A stretch of 64,000 nt of DNA from Streptomyces malaysiensis subsp. samsunensis (GTDB lineage Bacteria; Actinomycetota; Actinomycetes; Streptomycetales; Streptomycetaceae). The notes beneath the pieces are model-generated. The model was not told the DNA's origin and searched no databases. It was given only the letters and a program-made list of their open reading frames with translations. Below are positions 25,254 to 31,973 of this stretch, one piece after another. The first letter of the stretch is position 1. Each line of letters opens with the position of its first letter. The stretch is taken from NCBI RefSeq assembly GCF_024519315.1, contig NZ_JANIIC010000009.1, forward strand, positions 1 through 64,000. The letters are read 5' to 3'. A program made the translations under genes and the position numbers.

Positions 25254-25284
25254 ATCATTGGGCTTCAACCAACTTGAAGGTCAA
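25254..25284 (-). promoter_or_regulatory. MerR-type promoter with 19-bp spacer and operator dyad
   Basis: Reading the minus strand, a -35 TTGACC (25279-25284) and a -10 AATGAT (25254-25259) are separated by 19 bp. Inside the spacer is the perfect dyad CTTCAA-N5-TTGAAG (25263-25279). A 19-20 bp spacer bridged by a dyad is the hallmark of MerR-controlled promoters, and it lies directly before the MerR-DnaN gene. Autoregulation by promoter untwisting is therefore likely. Confidence 0.7.
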
Positions 25285-25428
25285 CGCCGTCCGACCGGGC
25301 AGCGCCAACAGCCCTCTCCTTCCTGGTAGTGCGTCGTCATCCCTCGGCATATGCGCCGTTGCTGAGAGTGCTCATTTGGGTAGTCTGGCAAGTCGGGGCA
25401 GGGCGAGCTATCAGAGTGGGAGGCGTCG

Positions 25429-26223
25429 GTGCGGCGTGACATGGGGGAGCACTACCAGAATCTCGCCAGCGCGTATGACGACAACTGGGCCTATAGTCTG
25501 GACTTCGTGCGGTGGATGTCCGGACAGATCGCCTCGACTCTGCGGCTGTCGGCGAACGACCGTATGGCGGACATCGGCTGTGGCACGGGCCTGTTCGCCG
25601 GCGGTATAGCGGAGGCCCTACGCCCACGCCATCCGGTGCTGTGCGCGGATCCTTCGGCGGCGATGTTGGATCAGCTTCCCTCGTCCCCCGCTCTGTCGCC
25701 GCTCCGCGCCTCGGCCGAGGAGATCGCGGACCAGACGGTGCCCCTGCCCTATGAGCAGTTGGACGCGATGTGGCTCAAGGAGTCGGTGCACCATGTCACC
25801 GACCCTGCCACCACGCTCACGGGCTTGGCCCGGCTGCTGGCGCCCGGCGGTCGGCTGCTGGTGGCGATGTTGCCGGCCACGATCGACTACCCGTTGTTCG
25901 CCGAGGCCCTCAAGCGGTACGAAGAGCTCCAGCCCGACCCGGCTGTCATCGCCCGGCACCTTGCTGATGCGGGGCTCCGGGCCGAGCTGACCTTCGTGGA
26001 GCATGAGCTGCGCCTGGACAGGGAGCGTTACTTGTCCATGGTCAGGTCCCGGTATATGTCCGTGCTGTCGACCTTCAGTGATGCGGAGCTCGACGCCGGG
26101 ATCGAGGAGATCCGGGCCCGCTATCCGGGACCGGAGTTCGTCTTCCCCGATCGATTCGCGTTCGTCCTCGGCGTCCGCGACGACTCCACAGGCGCCACCG
26201 AATCCGACGGAGGTGCGCGGTGA
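25429..26223 (+). CDS. class I SAM-dependent methyltransferase, first gene of the NACHT operon
   Basis: A 264-aa methyltransferase: motif I MADIGCGTGLFAGGIAEAL (about 42-60), motif II around PVLCADPSAAML, and post-motif LDAMWLKESVHHV. GTG 25429 has GGGAGG five bases upstream; ATG 25441 is an alternative. Its stop overlaps the GTG of the HEPN-NACHT-FGE gene by 4 nt, so it belongs to that operon rather than being a free-standing metabolic enzyme. Substrate unknown; the closest look is the UbiE/Methyltransf_11/25 small-molecule type. Confidence 0.82.
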   Translation: MRRDMGEHYQNLASAYDDNWAYSLDFVRWMSGQIASTLRLSANDRMADIGCGTGLFAGGIAEALRPRHPVLCADPSAAMLDQLPSSPALSPLRASAEEIADQTVPLPYEQLDAMWLKESVHHVTDPATTLTGLARLLAPGGRLLVAMLPATIDYPLFAEALKRYEELQPDPAVIARHLADAGLRAELTFVEHELRLDRERYLSMVRSRYMSVLSTFSDAELDAGIEEIRARYPGPEFVFPDRFAFVLGVRDDSTGATESDGGAR

Positions 26224-28937
26224 GCGCTCCGGTGGACGAGCGGTTGCGCCGGTTACGGCACGAGCTGGACGATCACGCCCGGGTCGCGGAGCACCTCGGG
26301 ATCGATCTGGAGCGTCCCTTACGGTCGCTGGACGATGGCTATCCGGAGAACGCCATCGCCCTGGTCGGCAAGATCACCGAGAAGCTGCTCAAGCAGCTGT
26401 GGCGCCACCATGAGGTGGCCGGCGATCCGTCCGGCCGCATGCTCAGCGAGCTGATCAAGGGCTGCCGCCCGCACATCCGCAGCTCTACGGTCCTCGATGC
26501 GCTGACCGACATCCAGCGCCTGCGCAACCGCTCGACCCACGACGGCTACGAGATCGCCGAAGAAGATGGCCTGCTCGCCGTGCGCCGCCTGGTCGATGTG
26601 CTCGCCTGGTTCACCAGCACCGCCAGTCCCGCCCTGACCGGGAACGACCCGCGGATGCAACCTGAAGTCGCGCGCCGGGTGGAGTTCCTCGCGGGCCTCT
26701 ACCTGACGCTGGGCTACCGGGTCTCCAAGCGCTTCGTTCTCTCCACCGAGACGGTCTACCAGCTGTTCTGCCGCGAATCCGGCGTACGTCTGGAGTACGT
26801 GGAACTTCTGCTGTCCAAGGATGCCGCCGAGCTGCGCAACGTGCTGGAGACCACCGGCGGGGAACTGCTGAAGACCCGGCTGCCCAAGCTCACCCGGTTC
26901 GTCATCCTCGACGACGCGGTGGAGCAGCTCCACCCTCTGCTGGGGCACGATTACCGGATCGTGGGCTACGAAGGCTTCATCGACACCGTCGTCGACCTTC
27001 AGACCCACTTGGCCTCCTGCGCCACGGCCGTACCGGAGATGCCGCGCGAGCGCCAGCCCTTGCCCGGTGCCCTGCTCACCACCGACCCGCACACCGGCGA
27101 ATCCCGTATCACCGAGACGGAAGACGCCGAACAACTCCTGACCCGGCTCATGCAGGAGTCGGCCAACGTTCTGATCACCGGCAAGCCGGGAAGCGGCAAA
27201 AGCACCCTGCTGCGCGCCCTGGTCAACGACACCCCTGCTACGGCCCGCCGTTTCCGTTTCTACTTCGACCTCAGCCTGAAGCCCAAGGACGAGGCCTTCG
27301 CCGAATACGTGGCCCGCATGCTGGCACCCTGCGTGCCGGGCGAACGCGCCCGTGCCTTCGACCTGTTCCTGTACCTGATCCGCTCCGGTTCAGCCCTCTG
27401 TGTTCTGGACGCCGTCGACGAAGCCGTGGACGAGCCCAGCCCCGAGGGGTTCCTGCGTTTGTTCGCGGACCTGGCCTCGGTGCTATCGGCCGAGTCCTGC
27501 GTCGTGCTCAGCTCCCGGGTCTCCTTCCTGGCCGATTCCCCGCAGATCCGGCGCCTGCTCGACTGCTCTAGCGCGATATCCGAGCAACTGGTCGAGCAGA
27601 TGTACGCCAACGGCGTGGATCCTCAGCGCGTCCCCCGCTTCAGCATGCTGCGCCTGACGGACGCACCGACCGACCGCGAGCCCGCATCGGATACCGGCGC
27701 CGCCGCCCTGTCCACGCCGCTGGCACGACGCCTCCAGAACGCCCTGGACATCGCTGGGGCCCCAACGGTCGCCGAGTTGATCGACACCCACATCGACCAC
27801 GCCCTCGCCGACGCCGGACTGGCTCACCTCGCCCCGGCCCTCGTTGATACGTGCGGCCGGGCCTTCCTGGAAGACCGCACCGTCTTCCCCCTCCTCGAGC
27901 TGCACAATGCGCTCGGACCGCAAGCCTTCGACGGCGGCCGGATCACTCCCGAGGATTTCCGCCTGATCCCGCTGTTCCGCCCCGCCGGCCCCCAGGCACT
28001 GGCCTTCATCCACTCCGCCCACCAGGAGCTGCTCGCCGCCCGCTACCTCAGCACCCCGGACGGCCGCGAACAGGCAGCCGAGCTGCCCGGAGCCCCCTAC
28101 CTCACGGAACAAGTCCGCGCCTTCCTCGCCGCACACCCCACCGCCAACGCACATCCCGCACCAGCCGAGGACTGCGTGCTGCACCCCGGGGTGTACCTCG
28201 TCGGTCCAGCCGAACGGCTGCTGCTGCGCCGCGTCCACCACCCGATCCGATTCGACCGCTACCCGGTCACCGTCGCCCGCTACCGCCCCTTCCTCCAGGC
28301 CCTGCGCCCCGACGGAACCTCACCGTGGGACCACCCCGACCAGCCGCCCGGCACCACCCACGCGCCCTGGACCGAGCGGCTGCGTGCCCCGGACTACTAC
28401 GACGACCCCCGCTTTGACGATCACCCGGCCATCTGCGTCAGCTGGTGGGCCGCGTACGCCTTCGCCGCCTTCGAAGGCAAGCGCCTGCCCACCTCCCTGG
28501 AATGGGAAGCCGCCGCCCGCGGCACCGACGGCCGCCTCTTCCCCTGGGGCGATACCCCCGACCTCGACGCCGTGAACTGCGCCGACACCTGGGCCGGCCG
28601 CCCCCTGGTCACCTACCAGGCATGCAAAGAAGAATTCGACCGCGGCGGCCTGGGCCACGCCTGGGTCACCCCGGTCGACGCCCGTCCCGCCAACCGTTCC
28701 CCCTACGGAATCGCCGACATGGTCGGCAACGTCTGGGAATGGACCTCCACCAGCGTGGGCGATCCGGACGAGGCCGTCATCTGCGGCGGCGCCTTCGACA
28801 ACCCCCTACGCGCCGTCCAGGCCAGCGCCAAGGGCCTGTTCCGCCGCTCCCGAGCCAGCAACGCCGTCGGATTCCGCTGCGTCACCGAACTGTCTCCCAC
28901 CATCGGTGACGACGTGAAGGAGGACCCGCAGCCATGA
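26220..28937 (+). CDS. HEPN-NACHT-FGE multidomain protein, probable conflict system component
   Basis: A 905-aa soluble protein. The N-terminal about 130 residues form an alpha-helical module resembling HEPN/DUF4145 domains, with R102-NRST-H107 fitting the HEPN RNase motif Rx4-6H. A NACHT-type STAND NTPase follows: Walker A GKPGSGKST (from residue 321), Walker B LCVLDAVDEA. The C-terminal about 240 residues are an FGE-sulfatase/SUMF1 fold (SWWAAYAFAAFEGKRLPTSL, MVGNVWEWTSTS, GFRC at the end). The paired active-site Cys of true formylglycine-generating enzymes are not visible, so this domain is probably a binding module. STAND NTPases with sensor and HEPN parts are typical of bacterial anti-phage proteins. 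The defence role is inference from architecture. Confidence 0.82.
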   Translation: MSAPVDERLRRLRHELDDHARVAEHLGIDLERPLRSLDDGYPENAIALVGKITEKLLKQLWRHHEVAGDPSGRMLSELIKGCRPHIRSSTVLDALTDIQRLRNRSTHDGYEIAEEDGLLAVRRLVDVLAWFTSTASPALTGNDPRMQPEVARRVEFLAGLYLTLGYRVSKRFVLSTETVYQLFCRESGVRLEYVELLLSKDAAELRNVLETTGGELLKTRLPKLTRFVILDDAVEQLHPLLGHDYRIVGYEGFIDTVVDLQTHLASCATAVPEMPRERQPLPGALLTTDPHTGESRITETEDAEQLLTRLMQESANVLITGKPGSGKSTLLRALVNDTPATARRFRFYFDLSLKPKDEAFAEYVARMLAPCVPGERARAFDLFLYLIRSGSALCVLDAVDEAVDEPSPEGFLRLFADLASVLSAESCVVLSSRVSFLADSPQIRRLLDCSSAISEQLVEQMYANGVDPQRVPRFSMLRLTDAPTDREPASDTGAAALSTPLARRLQNALDIAGAPTVAELIDTHIDHALADAGLAHLAPALVDTCGRAFLEDRTVFPLLELHNALGPQAFDGGRITPEDFRLIPLFRPAGPQALAFIHSAHQELLAARYLSTPDGREQAAELPGAPYLTEQVRAFLAAHPTANAHPAPAEDCVLHPGVYLVGPAERLLLRRVHHPIRFDRYPVTVARYRPFLQALRPDGTSPWDHPDQPPGTTHAPWTERLRAPDYYDDPRFDDHPAICVSWWAAYAFAAFEGKRLPTSLEWEAAARGTDGRLFPWGDTPDLDAVNCADTWAGRPLVTYQACKEEFDRGGLGHAWVTPVDARPANRSPYGIADMVGNVWEWTSTSVGDPDEAVICGGAFDNPLRAVQASAKGLFRRSRASNAVGFRCVTELSPTIGDDVKEDPQP

Positions 28938-29473
28938 CGGCAGGCCGCCAACAGAAGTTCGCCTCCGCCGGGGCTCCCCGATTCGGACGCGTCGTCGACC
29001 GCCGCCCCCACGGCGGCGGCATCCACGGCCGCGCCAGCAGCTACATCGTCCAGGACGACGAAGACGGCCGCCACTACACCTTCGACTACACCCACATCGT
29101 CACCGAAGGATTCCGCACCCTGCACACCGGCGAACGCGTCCGCTTCCACATCGCCCCCAATGACACCTGGCGAGCCGAATTCGTCATCCGGCTCAACCAG
29201 CCCCCCCGGAGGCGTTCTACGAGTGAGGCGCACGCGCACCGTCCCCACCGGCGCACGCCAGATCATCGCCGTAGTCCTGCCCGCACGCCTACCCGCCGAC
29301 CCACCCTGGCCCCAAGGCCCCCTGCCCTTCACCCACGGCACCCGGACCACCACCACCGACACCCGCCGCACCTACTTCACTCCGGCCGCCGCCAGCGTCC
29401 TCTACGGCACCCCCGACCGCCCCACCCGCTGGCACCGGCAGGTCCGTCACGCCCACGGCTCCGCCACCATTGA
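28934..29473 (+). CDS. cold-shock-like domain protein with apparent C-tract frameshift
   Basis: As read, the frame encodes 179 aa, but only the first about 90 look genuine. They resemble a cold-shock/OB domain: FGRVVDRR, SSYIVQDDEDGRHYTFDY, HIVTEGFRTLHTGERVRFHI. After a run of seven C (29201-29207) the product becomes His/Arg/Pro-rich and overlaps the next gene by 251 nt. With one extra C the frame would end PPEAFYE and TGA at 29224-29226, overlapping the next GTG by 4 nt like the other junctions here. So either an indel (real or sequencing) or ribosomal slippage is likely. The product probably binds single-stranded nucleic acid. ATG overlaps the preceding stop. Confidence 0.7.
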   Translation: MTAGRQQKFASAGAPRFGRVVDRRPHGGGIHGRASSYIVQDDEDGRHYTFDYTHIVTEGFRTLHTGERVRFHIAPNDTWRAEFVIRLNQPPRRRSTSEAHAHRPHRRTPDHRRSPARTPTRRPTLAPRPPALHPRHPDHHHRHPPHLLHSGRRQRPLRHPRPPHPLAPAGPSRPRLRHH

Positions 29474-30548
29474 CGGCGTAGAACTCCTGCGCACCCCCAC
29501 CGACGACGACCCCGACCGTGCCCTGGCGGTCCTCCACCTGACCATCACCGGCCCGGAACTCCTCGACACCCTCCGCTCCCTCGCCCACCGCCCCGGCACC
29601 ACACCGCCGTTCGAGATCACCGGCCCCGTCCTCACCGCACTTTTGCAGGACCACGCCCACACCAGGCCGAACACGCTCCTCGAGGGCTACGCCACCGTCG
29701 AGACCGATGCCCTTCCCTACACCGTCACCCTGCTCACCCCCGGCCGACGGCCCCTGCCTCGTCTCAACCGCGGCCGGGACCATCGCCACTGGCCCGCAAC
29801 CCAGCAGTGGCTTTGGGCACTCGCCTCCCGCACCAACACCGACGACTACCCACCCGACCCCGCCACCGTCCCCCAACTCACCGCCGGTGCCCTGCGCATC
29901 TCAGCTGACTGGAGCGCGCTCGTCCTCCGCCAGGGCGCGGCATTCATCGGCCACCGCCGCGACCACGGGCCCGCCGACCCGTTCTACGGCTACGCCGAAC
30001 TCCACATGCGCAGCATCTACCTCGACGCCCTCCTGTTCGGCATGATCCAGCGCACCCACATCGACCACCTCACCGAAGACCTCGCCCAGGTCTTCACCGG
30101 CCCCGGCGAAGCCAACCGCCTCGCTGGCCTCGAACGCCGGATCGCCCATTTCCGCAGTACCTACTGGCGCCAGCACCTCACCACCCACGGCACCGCCAAC
30201 GACCTCCTCATGGCCTACCAGCGCCAATACCGCCTCTCCGACCGTTTCACCGAAATCCTCGCCGAGGCCGCCGACCACAACCGGCTCATCCAGACCCAGG
30301 AAAACCAGCAGATCAGCGGCGCCCTCGGCATCCTCACCATCCTCGGTCTGCCCCTGGGCACCGCCCTGGGCGCACTCCAAGTCCTCGGCGACCAGAACCC
30401 CTGGCACCTCCTCACCGCCACCACTGGCGCCCTCGCCGCCACCGCCGCACTCCTCACCACCCGCTACGGCCGCCTCGTCCTCACCTCACTCCGAGGTCGT
30501 CCCCTGACGGATTCGCGACAACTGACTCGCTGTCACCGGGACTGCTGA
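29223..30548 (+). CDS. membrane protein with two C-terminal helices, last gene of the NACHT operon
   Basis: A 441-aa protein, GTG 29223 with GGAGG ten bases upstream. The large N-terminal part is soluble, rich in Thr, His and Pro. A helical, coiled-coil-like stretch (about 275-370, with YWRQHLTTHGTANDLLMAY) follows. Then come two transmembrane helices close to the C-terminus (LGILTILGLPLGTALGALQV and a second around LLTATTGALAATAALL). That layout recalls CorA-like proteins, but no GMN motif is visible. In a conflict operon such a protein could be a membrane effector; this is inference. I do not recognise a named family. Confidence 0.72.
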   Translation: MRRTRTVPTGARQIIAVVLPARLPADPPWPQGPLPFTHGTRTTTTDTRRTYFTPAAASVLYGTPDRPTRWHRQVRHAHGSATIDGVELLRTPTDDDPDRALAVLHLTITGPELLDTLRSLAHRPGTTPPFEITGPVLTALLQDHAHTRPNTLLEGYATVETDALPYTVTLLTPGRRPLPRLNRGRDHRHWPATQQWLWALASRTNTDDYPPDPATVPQLTAGALRISADWSALVLRQGAAFIGHRRDHGPADPFYGYAELHMRSIYLDALLFGMIQRTHIDHLTEDLAQVFTGPGEANRLAGLERRIAHFRSTYWRQHLTTHGTANDLLMAYQRQYRLSDRFTEILAEAADHNRLIQTQENQQISGALGILTILGLPLGTALGALQVLGDQNPWHLLTATTGALAATAALLTTRYGRLVLTSLRGRPLTDSRQLTRCHRDC

Positions 30549-30861
30549 GTGCCGCGAACTCCTGTTGTCGGAGCCTCGCCATACGCTGGATCCTGCGCAG
30601 ACCGTGCCGCACGTACAGCATCTTGTGCCGTGGAACGACGCAAGACGGGATGGACGGGTACGTGCTGGCCCAGAGCCCCGCTACGCGTCCCGATCCGACT
30701 CGGGCGAGGGGGGCCGGATCGAATCGTGCCACGCCCAACCGCGTTGCGGGCGAAACGCGTTGCACGAGAGGATGTTCGAGGCGCAGGAGACATCACTGCG
30801 ACGAGCGCAGATCGCGATAAACGGTTATCAAACGGCACGCGAGGCATCCGGGGGAAGATGC
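30549..30861. other. intergenic region before the type VII locus
   Basis: 313 bp between the NACHT operon and the first WXG100-class gene. It should hold the promoter of the secretion locus. The heptamer GCGTTGC occurs twice near 30740-30765, and the last 60 bp are AT-richer than the rest. The frame of the WXG100 gene stays open through most of this stretch but lacks coding character. Nothing else is supported. Confidence 0.4.
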
Positions 30862-31194
30862 ATGAAGTTCGACATGGGAAGCACGACTCTGTCGACTCTC
30901 GGGAAGAGCACGACGGGGTCCAGTGACGACCTGGGGGCGCTGATCCGGCTGCTGATCGCCGCCGCGGAGCCGCTGGAGGGGAAATTCAACGGCGCCGGCA
31001 AGGTGGCGTTCGACTCGTTCAAGCTCCGCGCTGATGAGATTTCGGCCGCGCTGAACGGATCTCTGCAGTCCATCCTGGGCGGGCAGTCGGGCATGGATAC
31101 CGCGTTCGCCACGGGTGATCAGGAGCAGGAGGACAACGCCCATCAGCACATCGCCGGTGCCAATTTTGAGGCCGCCCGGTTCTCCGGGCGATAG
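30862..31194 (+). CDS. WXG100-class secreted protein
   Basis: A 110-aa, all-helical protein with no signal peptide, of the size and shape of ESAT-6-like (WXG100) substrates. There is no WxG motif in the middle turn; the central region reads EPLEGKFNGAGKVAFDSF, where FNGAG takes the place of WxG. ATG 30862 follows GGGGAAG by five bases. It lies 19 nt before a second ESAT-6-like gene, as with esxA/esxB pairs, so the two probably form a heterodimer exported by the EccC machine. The sequence-specific family is uncertain. Confidence 0.7.
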   Translation: MKFDMGSTTLSTLGKSTTGSSDDLGALIRLLIAAAEPLEGKFNGAGKVAFDSFKLRADEISAALNGSLQSILGGQSGMDTAFATGDQEQEDNAHQHIAGANFEAARFSGR

Positions 31195-31213
31195 GGCGAT
31201 AGGGGGATTCCCG

Positions 31214-31525
31214 ATGGGGCAGAGCCAGGACCGTAACTCTTACGACGTGGGCGCCTCGGTGGAGGTGCAGGGCAGCCTGCAGGGGATTATCGGCCAACTT
31301 GAGCGGGTCCTCGCCGACCGGGACCGCGCGGTGAAGGCCGCGATGGCCGACTTCACCGCTGATGGCGTCTCGGACGAATACCACGGCAAGGAGGTCCGCT
31401 GGAACCGTGCGGCGGCCGAGGTGCGGGAGATCATCCGCCTGGTGCGATCGACGCTGGAGAAGAACGACGGCACCGCTCAGTCGACCCTGGCCAAGGCCAA
31501 ATCCGCTGTGGACAACATCGGTTGA
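31214..31525 (+). CDS. ESAT-6-like (pore-forming ESAT-6 family) protein
   Basis: A 103-aa helical hairpin protein starting MGQSQDRNSYDV. Helix 1 (about 17-50) and helix 2 (about 60-95) are separated by FTADGVSDEYHGKEVRW, which stands where WXG100 proteins have their turn. The family name in actinobacteria is pore-forming ESAT-6; pore formation here is untested. ATG 31214 has AGGGGGAT upstream. It is the partner of the preceding WXG100-class gene and upstream of DUF6507. Confidence 0.75.
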   Translation: MGQSQDRNSYDVGASVEVQGSLQGIIGQLERVLADRDRAVKAAMADFTADGVSDEYHGKEVRWNRAAAEVREIIRLVRSTLEKNDGTAQSTLAKAKSAVDNIG

Positions 31526-31548
31526 TCAGAGCCTTGAGGACGCGGTGA

Positions 31549-31762
31549 GCAGGTGACGGGGCGGTAGCTGGGGGGATTGGGCAATGTCCAAGTGGGACAT
31601 CACCCCGTCCGGGGTCGAGTTCGTGACCTCGCTGGTGGGTGACGCGATAGACGACATCGACGCAGGCGTCAGGTCGTACGGGAAGAACATGGAGAGCGCG
31701 GCCACCTCGGCCGGCACCATCAGCGAGCCCATGTGCGGGGCGGCCCCGACCGGCCCGGTCGG
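31549..31762 (+). repeat. direct repeat, copy A (leader and first part of DUF6507)
   Basis: About 210 bp from roughly 31549 to 31762, covering the untranslated leader (GCGGTAGCTGGGGGGATTGG at 31561-31580) and the first about 60 codons of the DUF6507 gene. It is repeated with high identity at 34809-35021. Identity starts upstream of the gene and stops abruptly within it. Confidence 0.9.
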
Positions 31763-31973
31763 GGCGGCTCTGGCGCTGTTCGTCGAGAAGACCACGCGTG
31801 AGGCGCTGTTCATCGGGGCACGGGCGGCCCAGTCGGCGAACGGCGCTCGCGAGGCCACCGCGTACTACGTCGCCGGGAATCACCACATGGCTGCCGACGC
31901 GCAGCACAAGGCCCTCGCGGCACCGAAGATCGACTTGCCGGGCGACGACACACGGGGTGGCGGCCACAAGTGA
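31584..31973 (+). CDS. DUF6507 family protein of the type VII locus
   Basis: A 129-aa protein starting MSKWDITPSGVEFVTSLVGD, all helical, without a signal peptide. Its size and position (between ESAT-6-like genes and a large toxin) fit a helical accessory or targeting partner for T7SS substrates, comparable to the small LXG-associated helpers in Firmicutes. That role is inference. ATG 31584 follows a GGGGGATTGGGCA leader. Its stop overlaps the toxin GTG by 4 nt. The first half is duplicated downstream in the chimeric Imm49 gene. Confidence 0.8.
   Translation: MSKWDITPSGVEFVTSLVGDAIDDIDAGVRSYGKNMESAATSAGTISEPMCGAAPTGPVGAALALFVEKTTREALFIGARAAQSANGAREATAYYVAGNHHMAADAQHKALAAPKIDLPGDDTRGGGHK

Noticed and set aside
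28150..28900. True formylglycine-generating enzyme (sulfatase activation)
   Set aside because: The active-site cysteine pair is not visible, no sulfatase is nearby, and the domain is fused to a NACHT NTPase.
30565..30861. Upstream extension of the first WXG100-class gene
   Set aside because: The sequence lacks coding character and the ATG at 30862 has a good ribosome binding site and gives the normal family size.
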